This document shows positions 15,068 through 24,294 of a stretch of 64,000 nucleotides of DNA, in pieces (position 1 is the first letter of the stretch; the number at the start of each line of letters is the position of its first letter). The stretch spans positions 11,508-75,507 of the forward strand of contig USHV01000010.1 in NCBI GenBank assembly GCA_900554695.1. The letters are read 5' to 3'. The notes under the pieces were generated by a model. The model was not told where the DNA came from. It did no database searches and saw only the letters and a program-made list of their open reading frames with translations. The position numbers were made by a program, and so were the translations under genes. Source of the stretch: an uncultured Prevotella sp. (GTDB taxonomy: Bacteria > Bacteroidota > Bacteroidia > Bacteroidales > Bacteroidaceae).

Positions 15068-15859
15068 ATGAACAAATTGATATCCTACGTTTTATTTATC
15101 GTATTACTTTCTTCTTGTGCGAATACTTATAACATTCAGGGCACATCGAATGTCTCGACTCTGGACGGACGGATGCTCTATCTGAAGGTCTTGAACGACA
15201 ACGAGTTCAAGAACATAGACTCTTGTGACGTCGTGCACGGACAGTTCAACTTCAGCGGAACGTTCGATTCGGTGTGCATGGCAAACATATTCATGGATGA
15301 CGAAAGCATATTGCCGCTCGTGCTCGAGGACGGAAACATAACAATAAAACTCAATACCACGCAGCAGACTGTCAGCGGAACACCGCTCAACGACAAACTC
15401 TTCAAGTTCTTCAGCAAGTACAACCAGCTCAACAACCAGAAGGCTGAGCTGCTCCATACGCACGACAGGGCAATAATGGACGGAAAGAACATGGACGAGG
15501 TGAACGCCAAGCTTATGGTCGAGGCACAGAAACTCTCGGCTCAGGAGGATAATCTCATAACGACGTTCGTAACCGAGAACTTCAACAATGTGCTGGGTCC
15601 GGGCGTGTTTTTCATGGTTACCGCCGGCCAGCGCTATCCGGAACTGACACCGTGGATAGAGGATATCATGAGCAAGGCGACCGACAAGTTCAAGAACGAC
15701 GCCTACGTGAAGGATTATTACCAAAAGGCTCAGGAGAATCAGGCAATAATGAACGGAATGAAGGATGTGCCGGAGACTGATCCGACTGCGTCTGAGGCTG
15801 TTGCTCCTGACGCCGCACCTACACCGAACGAACTGGCTAAACCGGTTAATGAAAAATGA
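15068..15859 (+). CDS. DUF4369-type lipoprotein
   Basis: The 263-residue protein has a lipoprotein signal ending in LLSSC with lipidated Cys17. An N-terminal beta-rich domain follows (about 20-115) whose pattern YLKVLNDNEFKNIDSCDVVHG, FNFSGTFDSV and LPLVLEDGNITIKL is typical of DUF4369, a domain found on the N-terminal side of thioredoxin-like proteins in Bacteroidota. Here no thioredoxin CxxC motif follows; instead there is a helical, charged middle and a Pro/Ala/Glu-rich tail. It is first in an operon with dihydroorotase, which overlaps its stop by four bases. Function is unknown; an envelope location is supported by the signal. Confidence 0.75.
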   Translation: MNKLISYVLFIVLLSSCANTYNIQGTSNVSTLDGRMLYLKVLNDNEFKNIDSCDVVHGQFNFSGTFDSVCMANIFMDDESILPLVLEDGNITIKLNTTQQTVSGTPLNDKLFKFFSKYNQLNNQKAELLHTHDRAIMDGKNMDEVNAKLMVEAQKLSAQEDNLITTFVTENFNNVLGPGVFFMVTAGQRYPELTPWIEDIMSKATDKFKNDAYVKDYYQKAQENQAIMNGMKDVPETDPTASEAVAPDAAPTPNELAKPVNEK

Positions 15860-17178
15860 AAACACTGATATATGGCGGCAGAATCGTGAACGACGGCCGT
15901 GTGTATGACGCATCGCTGGTCATAGAGAACGATGTCATAGCCGAAATAAATGAAGGAACCGAAATACCCTGTGGCAACTACGACAAGAAGGTGGATGCCA
16001 CAGGGCTTCTTGTCTTGCCAGGAGTGATAGACAGCCATGTGCATTTCCGCGAGCCGGGCCTTACGTCTAAGGCCGATATCGAGTCGGAGAGCGCGGCGGC
16101 GGCTTTCGGAGGTGTCACCACATTCTTCGACATGCCCAACACTGTGCCTCAGACAACGTCGCTCGAGGCCCTCGACGGGAAGCTCAGGATAGCCAGGGAG
16201 AAGAGTCATGTGAATTACAGCTTCTTCTTCGGAGCCACCAACAACAATGCAGACACCATAAAGACGCTCGACAGGCACATTGTTCCGGGCGTGAAACTGT
16301 TTATGGGAGCAAGCACCGGCAATATGCTTGTCGATAAAGACGACTCCTTGCGCAAGATATTCAGCACGGCCACGATGCCGGTAATGGTGCATTGTGAGGA
16401 CACTAACATCATAAACGCCAACATGGCTGAGGCAAAGGCGCGCTACGGCAACGATCCCGACGTGGCGCTGCATCCGCTCATCCGCAGCGGTGAGGCATGC
16501 TTCAGGTCGTCGGCCCATGCCGTCGAACTGGCCCGTACTTACGGAACCCGGTTGCATGTCGCACACGTCAGTACGGCGAGAGAGCTCGAACTGTTCGGCC
16601 ACGACGACAATATCACTGCCGAGGCTGTCATTGCCCATCTTTTCTTCTGTGATGAAGATTACGCCCGTCTGGGCACGAGAATAAAGTGCAATCCGGCTGT
16701 CAAGACCGCGCACGACCGCAGCGAGCTGCGCAAGGCTCTCTCGTCAGGACTCATATCCACTGTAGGTACCGACCACGCCCCGCACCTTCTGAAGGATAAG
16801 GAAGGCGGATGTGCGCGTGCCGCATCGGGCATGCCGATGATTCAGTTCTCGCTTGTCACGATGCTCGAACTTGTGGATGAGGGCGTGCTTACCGTGGAAC
16901 GGCTTGTGGAACTGATGTGCCATAATCCGGCACGTATATTCGAAGTGAGAGACAGAGGATTCCTGCGCAAGGGATACAAGGCCGATATGGTGCTCGTAGG
17001 TCGCGACCGCCCGTGGACCGTAACCGCGGATATCATACGCAGCAAGTGTGGTTGGAGTCCGATGGAAGGCCACAGATACGACTGGCGTGTGGTGAAGACC
17101 ATCTGCAACGGTCGTTTGATATATGATGACGGAAAATTTGATGAGAGCAGCCGTGGCGAACAGGTGATGTTCAGATGA
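15856..17178 (+). CDS. pyrC: Dihydroorotase
   Basis: The 440-residue amidohydrolase converts carbamoyl-aspartate to dihydroorotate in pyrimidine synthesis. The metal site is complete: PGVIDSHVHFREPG (His-x-His near residue 60), KLFMGASTGNML with the lysine that becomes carboxylated, MPVMVHCED (His), RLHVAHVSTARE (His) and VGTDHAPHL (Asp and catalytic loop). The length and the HFREPG motif fit the multifunctional class I type (PyrC/AllB-like) rather than the short class II enzyme. It starts within the stop of the preceding lipoprotein gene (ATGA overlap) and its own stop overlaps the next start in the same way, so the three genes are translated from one message. Confidence 0.94.
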   Translation: MKTLIYGGRIVNDGRVYDASLVIENDVIAEINEGTEIPCGNYDKKVDATGLLVLPGVIDSHVHFREPGLTSKADIESESAAAAFGGVTTFFDMPNTVPQTTSLEALDGKLRIAREKSHVNYSFFFGATNNNADTIKTLDRHIVPGVKLFMGASTGNMLVDKDDSLRKIFSTATMPVMVHCEDTNIINANMAEAKARYGNDPDVALHPLIRSGEACFRSSAHAVELARTYGTRLHVAHVSTARELELFGHDDNITAEAVIAHLFFCDEDYARLGTRIKCNPAVKTAHDRSELRKALSSGLISTVGTDHAPHLLKDKEGGCARAASGMPMIQFSLVTMLELVDEGVLTVERLVELMCHNPARIFEVRDRGFLRKGYKADMVLVGRDRPWTVTADIIRSKCGWSPMEGHRYDWRVVKTICNGRLIYDDGKFDESSRGEQVMFR

Positions 17179-17984
17179 CAACTGTATTGAGATACGACAT
17201 AGGCGAGATAGAGCCTTATATCAACTGGATTTATTTCTACCATGCGTGGGGATTGTCCGGTAAGCCTGAGAGCGAAAAAGCCAGGCTGAGGGCTGATGCC
17301 GAAACGGTGTTGGCCGAATTTAAGAGCCGCTATCATACGCATGCCGTGTTCGGACTGTTTCCTGCCAACAGCGATGGCGACGACATAATAATTGACGGAG
17401 TACGTGTGCCGTTCCTGCGTCAGCAGACCAGGAAGACGGACGGTAGCCCGAATCTCTGCATGGCCGACTTCATACGTCCTTTGTCTTTGGGGAAGGCCGA
17501 CCGCATAGGTGTCTTCGCAACAACCGTCGATGCCGGGATGGAGAAGGATTATTGCGACGATGACTATCTGAAAATAATGTCGAAGACACTGGCCGACCGG
17601 CTTGCCGAGGCCACGGCAGAGAAGATGCACGAGGAGGTGAGACGCCATTACTGGGGATATGCGGCGGATGAGAAGCTGTCAATACCGGAGATGCTGAACG
17701 CCGGCTATTGCGGCATACGCCCGGCGGTGGGCTATCCTTCAATGCCGGACATAAGCATAAACTTCATACTGTCGGAACTTGTCGGAATGTCTGAAATAGG
17801 AATCCGTCTCACCGTGAGTGGTGCAATGCAGCCGCATGCTTCGGTTTCCGGACTGATGATTGCCCATCCGCGTGCCTCCTATTTTGACGTAGGACCCATC
17901 GGAGAGGACCAGCTCGCCGACTATGCGTCGCGCCGTGGCATACCGGTCAGGATGATGCGCCGTTTCCTGTCCGCCAGTTTGTGA
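17175..17984 (+). CDS. Stand-alone methionine-synthase activation-domain protein
   Basis: The 269-residue protein resembles only the C-terminal reactivation domain of cobalamin-dependent methionine synthase (MetH). The N-terminal block INWIYFYHAWGLSGKP and the SAM-binding motif IRPAVGYPSMPD are the domain's hallmarks, and TVSGAMQPHASVSGL corresponds to the late conserved loop. There are no homocysteine, folate or cobalamin-binding domains. In MetH this domain binds S-adenosylmethionine to remethylate oxidised cobalamin; a separate protein could reactivate a MetH that lacks the domain. It overlaps the dihydroorotase gene by four bases. No metH lies in the window, so the partner cannot be checked here. 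Confidence 0.85.
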   Translation: MTTVLRYDIGEIEPYINWIYFYHAWGLSGKPESEKARLRADAETVLAEFKSRYHTHAVFGLFPANSDGDDIIIDGVRVPFLRQQTRKTDGSPNLCMADFIRPLSLGKADRIGVFATTVDAGMEKDYCDDDYLKIMSKTLADRLAEATAEKMHEEVRRHYWGYAADEKLSIPEMLNAGYCGIRPAVGYPSMPDISINFILSELVGMSEIGIRLTVSGAMQPHASVSGLMIAHPRASYFDVGPIGEDQLADYASRRGIPVRMMRRFLSASL

Positions 17985-18022
17985 GATATAAATAATGTTG
18001 ACCATATAAAAATCATGTCATA

Positions 18023-19183
18023 GTGATAGCAAGGATATATATATTTATTGTATTGGCAATCGTGTTGCCGGATGTTTACGTGTATGTCCGCTATCTGCGC
18101 CGTCGCACCGACCTCAGTGTCTTTCAGCATATGTTGTGGTGGGTTCCGGGCATTATAATGACGGCATATACCGTAGGACTTTCGGTCATACGTGACTTTG
18201 CGCCTGACAATATGACATGGCTCAATGTCTATCTTTTCCTCTTCGGACTTATCATAGTGCCGAAACTGCTGTTTGTCATTTGCTCTTTTGTCGGCCTTGT
18301 CGTGCGCCGCGCCTTCTCACTGAAACGCAACTGGGGCAATTTCGTGGGCATAGTGCTCGTGCTTTTCTCCCTATATATGCTTGTCTATGGCTCAACCGTA
18401 GGTGTGCGTAAGTTCACCGTGAAGCATGTGAATCTGTATTTCGACGACCTTCCGTCAGCATTCGACGGATACAGGATAGTCCAGTTCACCGACCTGCACG
18501 CCGGTTCCATCGAGGCGGATGTGCTTGAACGCGCCGTAGAAGCAATAAACTCGTCGGATGCCGACGCCGTTGTCTTCACCGGTGACATACAGAACATGCT
18601 GCCCGACGAGCTCAACCGTTATGACACAGAGCTCTCGTCGATTAGGGCAAAGGACGGAGTGTTCTCGGTGCTTGGCAATCATGACTATAGCGAATACGTG
18701 AAAGCAGACTCTGCCGTGTGCCTGGCTAACGAGCGCAGGCTCATTGCACGTGAGCGCGGCTATGGCTGGACACTCCTCATGAACGAGCATTGGGTCATAC
18801 GCCGTGGTTCGGACTCCATAGTCATAGCGGGTGAGGAGAACGAGGGTAAAAAGTCCTCAACCCATAAACCTGACATTGAAAAGACTCTATCGGGTGTATC
18901 GCCGGGCGCTTTCATTGTGCTTTTGCAGCACAATCCTGTAGCCTGGCGCAGCCACATATTGCCCGGAGCAGACGTGCGTCTCACTCTCAGTGGCCATACG
19001 CATGGCGGACAGATTAGCATGTTCGGCCATCGTCCGACGCAGCTTTCAGGCGTTGAGGACAGCGGACTCTATAGTGATGGCCGCCATTTTCTGTATGTCT
19101 CGACAGGCGTAGGTGGCCTTGTTCCGTTCCGCTTTGGTATTTCTCCGGAGATAGTAGTATTCACATTACGTAAAATAAAGTAA
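18023..19183 (+). CDS. Membrane-anchored calcineurin-like metallophosphoesterase
   Basis: The 386-residue protein starts at GTG; no in-frame ATG precedes the first membrane segment. Four hydrophobic segments occupy about residues 3-22, 38-55, 66-95 and 108-125. A metallophosphatase domain follows with FTDLHAG (about 155, in place of the usual D-x-H), VVFTGDIQN, VLGNHDYSEY, VLLQHNPV and LSGHTHGGQI, the full set of di-metal motifs. The layout matches the YkuE/YaeI family of membrane phosphodiesterases, some of which act on UDP-linked or lipid substrates. It lies 38 bases after the activation-domain gene and 14 bases before an acyltransferase gene, which fits a lipid-related role by context only. 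Confidence 0.85.
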   Translation: MIARIYIFIVLAIVLPDVYVYVRYLRRRTDLSVFQHMLWWVPGIIMTAYTVGLSVIRDFAPDNMTWLNVYLFLFGLIIVPKLLFVICSFVGLVVRRAFSLKRNWGNFVGIVLVLFSLYMLVYGSTVGVRKFTVKHVNLYFDDLPSAFDGYRIVQFTDLHAGSIEADVLERAVEAINSSDADAVVFTGDIQNMLPDELNRYDTELSSIRAKDGVFSVLGNHDYSEYVKADSAVCLANERRLIARERGYGWTLLMNEHWVIRRGSDSIVIAGEENEGKKSSTHKPDIEKTLSGVSPGAFIVLLQHNPVAWRSHILPGADVRLTLSGHTHGGQISMFGHRPTQLSGVEDSGLYSDGRHFLYVSTGVGGLVPFRFGISPEIVVFTLRKIK

Positions 19184-19197
19184 ACAACAAATCATAA

Positions 19198-19956
19198 ATG
19201 AAGTATTTATATCGAGCTTATCAGTTGTGCATAGCACTTCCTCTCATCGCAGTTCTCACTGTGCTTACGGCCGTTACGGTCATCATCGGTTGTCATATAG
19301 GCAACGGACATTTCTGGGGCTATTATCCAGGCAAGTGGTGGTCGTGGTTCATCGTGCGCATCCTGCTTCTGCCTGTCAAGGTTGAAGGACGCGAGAATCT
19401 CGACAAGAACTGCTCCTATGTGTTCGTGGCCAATCATCAGGGAGCGTTCGACATCTTCCTTATTTACGGATTCCTCGGGCGTAACTTCAAGTGGATGATG
19501 AAACGTCAGTTGCGCAGTGTGCCGTTCGTAGGAAAGGCCTGCGAGGCCGCCCATCACATTTTTGTGGATAAACGTGGTCCGAGCAAGATACGTGAGACCT
19601 ACGACAAGGCCCGCAACACGCTTCGCGACGGAATGTCGCTTGTTGTCTTTCCTGAGGGAGCACGCACGTTTACCGGCCACATGGGAGTGTTCCGCCGCGG
19701 TGCGTTCATGCTTGCCGACGAGTTGCAGCTGCCCGTCGTGCCACTCACCATCAACGGTTCGTTCAACGTCATGCCACGTACCCGCGACATGAAATGGGTG
19801 TTGCGCCATCCGTTGCGTCTTACCATTCATAAGCCGATAATGCCGATAGGGCAGGGTGCGGAGAACATAAAGCATGCGGAAGAGACGAGCTACAAGGTAG
19901 TGATGGACGGACTTGTGCCGGAGTATCAGGGCGAGGTGGATAATCCGGACCAATGA
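19198..19956 (+). CDS. plsC: 1-acyl-glycerol-3-phosphate acyltransferase family (PlsC-like)
   Basis: The 252-residue protein has an N-terminal hydrophobic helix (about 10-35) and the acyltransferase motifs in order: NHQGAFDIF (H-x4-D, about 77), FKWMMKRQLRSVPFVG, FPEGARTF (about 153) and VVPLTINGS. These define the PlsC family, which acylates lysophosphatidic acid to phosphatidic acid at the inner membrane; a role with another lysolipid is possible. It is last in the operon starting with the DUF4369 lipoprotein. After the stop, a new promoter precedes the next gene. Confidence 0.9.
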   Translation: MKYLYRAYQLCIALPLIAVLTVLTAVTVIIGCHIGNGHFWGYYPGKWWSWFIVRILLLPVKVEGRENLDKNCSYVFVANHQGAFDIFLIYGFLGRNFKWMMKRQLRSVPFVGKACEAAHHIFVDKRGPSKIRETYDKARNTLRDGMSLVVFPEGARTFTGHMGVFRRGAFMLADELQLPVVPLTINGSFNVMPRTRDMKWVLRHPLRLTIHKPIMPIGQGAENIKHAEETSYKVVMDGLVPEYQGEVDNPDQ

Positions 19957-20052
19957 CCTTGCACGGCGCAAAAGCCGTTGTGCCGTTCTGTTTATTTTGT
20001 ATTATAAAGTTATTTTATGATATAACAGAGGCATACTATGAGTTTTTTTGTG

Positions 20053-20060
20053 TAAGTTTG
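20053..20060 (+). promoter_or_regulatory. -7 box for the polyprenol sugar synthase/mfd operon
   Basis: TAAGTTTG lies 24 bases before the ATG at 20085. Confidence 0.6.
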
Positions 20061-20084
20061 CAATGTTAATAATAAGATACGACG

Positions 20085-20834
20085 ATGAACCGCAGTGACA
20101 GTGTAGTAATTATACCTACATATAACGAGAAAGAGAACATCGAGAAAATAATCAGGGCGATATTCGCTCTTGAGAAGTTCTTCCATATACTTGTGATAGA
20201 CGACGGCAGCCCGGACGGTACGGCAGCCATTGTCAAGCGACTTATGGCAAGCGAGTTTTCCGACCGCCTGTTCATCATTGAGCGTTCCGGAAAGCTTGGG
20301 TTGGGCACGGCCTACATAGCAGGATTCAAATGGGCGCTCCAGCGCGACTATGAATACATATTTGAGATGGACGCTGATTTCAGTCACGATCCGGCAGACC
20401 TGCCACGCCTTTATGCGGCATGCCATGACGAGGGCTACGATCTTGCCATCGGCTCGCGCTATGTCAGCGGAGTGAATGTCGTGAACTGGCCGATGAGTCG
20501 TGTGCTTATGAGCTATTTCGCATCGCAGTATGTGCGTTTTGTCACCGGCTTCAAGGTGCACGACACCACCGCCGGTTTCAAGTGCTATCGCCGTCGTGTG
20601 CTCGAGACAATACCTCTCGACGAAGTGCGTTTCAAGGGTTACGGCTTCCAGATAGAGATGAAATACACAGCCTATAAGATTGGATTCAAGATTAAGGAAG
20701 TGCCGGTAGTCTTTGTCAACCGCCGTGAAGGCACGAGCAAGATGAGCGGTGGTATCTTCGGCGAGGCATTTTTCGGCGTGATGCGTTTGCGCTGGGACGG
20801 CTGGTTCAGGAAGTATCCGAAGATAGCTAAATAA
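20085..20834 (+). CDS. Polyprenol-phosphate mannose synthase-like GT2 glycosyltransferase
   Basis: The 249-residue enzyme is a GT-A family 2 glycosyltransferase of the DPM1 type, which transfers a sugar from a nucleotide donor to polyprenyl phosphate on the cytoplasmic face. Motifs are VIIPTYNEKENI at the start, VIDDGSPDGTA (donor site), FEMDADFSHDPADLPRL (metal-binding D-x-D with the DPM1-typical SHDP), IGSRYVSG and FKGYGFQIEMKY. It has no C-terminal membrane helices, as in soluble DPM1-like enzymes. mfd begins within its stop codon (one-base overlap). The donor sugar is inferred from family only. Confidence 0.88.
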   Translation: MNRSDSVVIIPTYNEKENIEKIIRAIFALEKFFHILVIDDGSPDGTAAIVKRLMASEFSDRLFIIERSGKLGLGTAYIAGFKWALQRDYEYIFEMDADFSHDPADLPRLYAACHDEGYDLAIGSRYVSGVNVVNWPMSRVLMSYFASQYVRFVTGFKVHDTTAGFKCYRRRVLETIPLDEVRFKGYGFQIEMKYTAYKIGFKIKEVPVVFVNRREGTSKMSGGIFGEAFFGVMRLRWDGWFRKYPKIAK

Positions 20835-23800
20835 TGAAGATAAACGATATAAAGTCCGTATATGGCGCCTTGCCACAATGCGGCGCTCTTATCCAGGCTT
20901 TAGGTCAGGATTCTGTTCGGACGCTCTTTTTGCAGGGATTGTCGGCTTCTGCCGCACCGGTATTGTTTTCCACTGTTGCCGGAAAAATCTGTAAGACAGT
21001 AGTGTTCATACTTCAGGATGCCGACGAAGCCGGTTATTTTTATCACGATCTTACGCAGATAATGGGACAGGACGACGTGCTTTTCTTTCCGTCGTCCTAC
21101 CGTCGTGCCGTGAAATACGGCCAGCGCGACGCAGCCAGCGAGATATTGCGCACCGAGGTGCTCAGCCGTCTGTCTCGCCGAAAGACCGAGAAGAATTCGT
21201 CGTTATACATTGTCAGTTGTCCTGAAGCGGTGAGCGAGCTTGTCGTTTCAAAGAAAAGACTTGACGAACGCACGCTCACTCTGTCTGCCGGACAGACTGT
21301 CGATCTTGTCGGTGTGCAGCGTACATTGCGTGATTTCGGTTTTTCCGAGGTCGATTATGTTTACGAACCGGGACAGTTCGCGGTGCGCGGCAGCATCATG
21401 GACGTATATTCTTTCAGTTCGGAATGGCCTTTCCGTATCGATTTTTTCGGCAATGAGATAGACACTATACGTACCTTCGAGGTGCAGGATCAGCTCTCGC
21501 GCGACAAACGGGACACCGTAGAAATAGTGCCGGAACTGGCGCGTATGACTGATGAGAAGATGCCGCTCACATCGTTTCTTCCTTCAGACACCATTCTGGT
21601 TGTGAAGGATATGATGTATCTGCGCGACACTGTCTCACAGATATACAAGGACGGTTTCTCCTCGCAGGCCATCACGGAGCGGCTTGAAGGAGCTACTGAG
21701 GCCGAGCAGGACCAGATAATGCGCGACATGAGACGTGAGAACCAGCTGGTCAGCGGAACTCGTTTCGCGGAGGAGACCGAGGCTTTCAGACGTGTGGAAA
21801 TAGGTCATAAGCCCACCGGAACGCCTGATGCCACCATCAAGTTCAATATCACTCCGCAGCCGCTTTTCCACAAAAACTTTGATCTTCTCACCCGTTCGCT
21901 TGAGGATTATCGCCTCATGGGCTACAAGCTATACATATTTGCCGACAGCGAGAAACAGACAAAACGTCTGCGCGATATATTCGACAGCGAAGAGATAAAG
22001 GCTCGCAACTACGATATAAAGTTCGAGCCTGTGGATAAGACTTTGCACGAAGGATTCGCCGATAACGACTTGCACGTGTGCTTCTTTACCGATCATCAGA
22101 TATTCGACCGTTTCCATAAGTACAGCCTGCGCAGCGATACTGCACGCTCGGGCAAGATGGCTCTCACCATGAAAGAGCTGCAAGAGATGGAGCCGGGCGA
22201 CTTCATCGTGCATGTCGATTTCGGTATAGGAAAGTTCGGCGGACTTGTGCGCGTGCCGACGGGTGACTCATACAAGGAGGCAATACGCATCATATATCAG
22301 CACGGTGACATTGTTGACGTGTCGATACATTCGCTTTACAAGATATCCAAATACCGTCGCAACGGAGCAGGTGACCCGCCGCGTCTGAGCACGCTTGGCA
22401 CGGGAGCATGGGAACGTTTGAAGGAACGCACCAAGAAACGGATAAAGGATATTGCGCGCGACCTCATAAAACTATATGCCAAACGCCGTCATGAGAAGGG
22501 CTTTGCGTTCAGTCCCGACACGTTCATGCAGCACGAACTGGAGGCCAGTTTCCTATATGAGGACACGCCCGATCAGCTCAAGGCCACACAGGAGGTGAAG
22601 GCCGATATGGAGAGTCCGCGCCCTATGGACCGCCTGGTGTGCGGCGACGTTGGCTTCGGTAAGACCGAGGTGGCCGTGCGTGCCGCCTTCAAGGCTGCCT
22701 GTGACAACAAGCAGGTGGCTGTGCTCGTGCCTACCACGGTGCTGGCTTTCCAGCATTACCAGACCTTCCGCGACCGTCTGCATGATTTGCCGGTGCGCGT
22801 CGATTATCTCTCTCGTGCACGTTCGGCCAAGCAGACACGTCAGGTCATCGAGGATCTCAAGGCCGGAAAGATAGACATTCTCGTGGGAACACACAAACTG
22901 ATAGGCAAGTCTGTTGTTTGGCACGACCTCGGACTGCTCATCATTGATGAGGAACAGAAGTTCGGAGTATCGACAAAGGAGAAGCTGCGCAAGCTGAAAA
23001 CCAACGTCGATACGCTCACTATGTCTGCCACACCTATACCGCGCACCCTGCAGTTCTCGCTCATGGGAGCACGCGATATGAGCATCATACGCACTCCGCC
23101 ACCAAACCGTTATCCTATACAGACGGAACTTGCAACCTTCGGTCATGAGATAATAGCCGACGCGATAAACTTCGAGATGAGCCGCAACGGACAGGTTTAT
23201 TTTGTCAACGACCGCATATCCAATCTGCCGGAGATAGCAAATCTCATACACAAATATGTGCCCGACGCCCGTGTGGCGATAGGTCACGGACAGATGAACC
23301 CCGACGAGCTGGAGAAGATTCTCATGGGATTCATGAATTATGATTACGATGTGCTGCTCTCCACAACAATTGTGGAGAACGGTATCGACATATCCAATGC
23401 CAATACCATTATAATAAACGACGCTCACCGTTTCGGTTTGTCGGACCTTCATCAGATGCGCGGACGTGTGGGACGTTCCAACCGCAAGGCGTTCTGTTAT
23501 CTGTTGGCGCCGCCCAAATCGGCACTCACTCCTGAGGCGCGCCGCCGTCTCGAGGCTCTGGAGACATTCTCCGATCTTGGCAGCGGATTCAATCTGGCCA
23601 TGCAGGACCTCGACATACGTGGCGCGGGTAACCTGTTGGGAGCCGAGCAAAGCGGATTTATGGAAGACTTGGGATATGAGACCTATCAGAAAATTTTGAA
23701 TCAGGCGGTCACCGAACTGAAGAACGATGAGTTCGCCGACATATATGCCGAAGAGATTGCCGACGGCAGACAGCTATCGGGTGACGACTTTGTGGAGGAC

Positions 23801-24244
23801 TGCGCCGTGGAGAGCGACTTGGAGATGTACTTCCCCGACACCTACGTTCCTGGCAGTAGCGAGCGCATGTTGCTCTATCGCGAGCTTGACAACATAACCG
23901 ATGACCGCGAGCTTGACGCCTATCGTCAGCGGCTCATCGACCGTTTCGGTCCTGTACCTCACGAGGGAGAGGAACTCCTGCAGGTGGTTCCGCTGAGGCG
24001 TCTGGGCAAGCGTCTAGGCTGTGAGAAACTCATATTGAAGCAGGACAGCATGCGTATGCAGTTCGTTTCCAACACGGCCAGCGCATACTATAAGAGCCAG
24101 GCATTTGACAAAGTGCTGCGCTACATAGGCAACAATCCACGTCGGTGCAATCTGAAAGAGATTTCAGGCAAGCACATAATGATAGTTTCCGATGTGAAGA
24201 CTGTGGGCGATGCTGTGGCGGTGTTGCGCGAGATCGACAGTTAA
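20834..24244 (+). CDS. mfd: Transcription-repair coupling factor
   Basis: At 1136 residues this is a full Mfd, which displaces stalled RNA polymerase and recruits UvrA. The order of domains is a UvrB-like N-terminal module (about 1-340), the RNA-polymerase-interacting domain (about 450-520, with GDFIVHVDFGIGKFGGLVRV), and the RecG-like translocase with Walker A GDVGFGKTEVAVRAAF (about 605), DEEQKFGV, SATPIPRTLQFSLMG, ENGIDISNANTIIINDAHRFG and QMRGRVGRSNRKAFCYLL. The C-terminal TRCF domain is present (DIRGAGNLLGAEQSGFMEDL precedes it). The ATG shares its A with the upstream stop. A strong terminator follows three bases after the stop. Confidence 0.97.
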   Translation: MKINDIKSVYGALPQCGALIQALGQDSVRTLFLQGLSASAAPVLFSTVAGKICKTVVFILQDADEAGYFYHDLTQIMGQDDVLFFPSSYRRAVKYGQRDAASEILRTEVLSRLSRRKTEKNSSLYIVSCPEAVSELVVSKKRLDERTLTLSAGQTVDLVGVQRTLRDFGFSEVDYVYEPGQFAVRGSIMDVYSFSSEWPFRIDFFGNEIDTIRTFEVQDQLSRDKRDTVEIVPELARMTDEKMPLTSFLPSDTILVVKDMMYLRDTVSQIYKDGFSSQAITERLEGATEAEQDQIMRDMRRENQLVSGTRFAEETEAFRRVEIGHKPTGTPDATIKFNITPQPLFHKNFDLLTRSLEDYRLMGYKLYIFADSEKQTKRLRDIFDSEEIKARNYDIKFEPVDKTLHEGFADNDLHVCFFTDHQIFDRFHKYSLRSDTARSGKMALTMKELQEMEPGDFIVHVDFGIGKFGGLVRVPTGDSYKEAIRIIYQHGDIVDVSIHSLYKISKYRRNGAGDPPRLSTLGTGAWERLKERTKKRIKDIARDLIKLYAKRRHEKGFAFSPDTFMQHELEASFLYEDTPDQLKATQEVKADMESPRPMDRLVCGDVGFGKTEVAVRAAFKAACDNKQVAVLVPTTVLAFQHYQTFRDRLHDLPVRVDYLSRARSAKQTRQVIEDLKAGKIDILVGTHKLIGKSVVWHDLGLLIIDEEQKFGVSTKEKLRKLKTNVDTLTMSATPIPRTLQFSLMGARDMSIIRTPPPNRYPIQTELATFGHEIIADAINFEMSRNGQVYFVNDRISNLPEIANLIHKYVPDARVAIGHGQMNPDELEKILMGFMNYDYDVLLSTTIVENGIDISNANTIIINDAHRFGLSDLHQMRGRVGRSNRKAFCYLLAPPKSALTPEARRRLEALETFSDLGSGFNLAMQDLDIRGAGNLLGAEQSGFMEDLGYETYQKILNQAVTELKNDEFADIYAEEIADGRQLSGDDFVEDCAVESDLEMYFPDTYVPGSSERMLLYRELDNITDDRELDAYRQRLIDRFGPVPHEGEELLQVVPLRRLGKRLGCEKLILKQDSMRMQFVSNTASAYYKSQAFDKVLRYIGNNPRRCNLKEISGKHIMIVSDVKTVGDAVAVLREIDS

Positions 24245-24246
24245 AC

Positions 24247-24282
24247 AAAAGCGGCAACCCATAAGGGCTGCCGCTTTTGCAT
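24247..24282 (+). terminator. Terminator after mfd
   Basis: AAAAGCGGCA (24247-24256) and TGCCGCTTTT (24269-24278) form a perfect ten-base stem. A- and T-rich flanks may make it work in both directions, since the next gene converges. Confidence 0.8.
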
Positions 24283-24294
24283 TTGGTATTGTTT

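Noticed and set aside
22553..23650. A 365-codon frame opposite mfd, and a 484-codon frame opposite the Wzi-family gene at 46571-48025.
   Set aside because: They are antisense to clearly recognised genes and arise from the codon bias of those genes; no family motif was seen.
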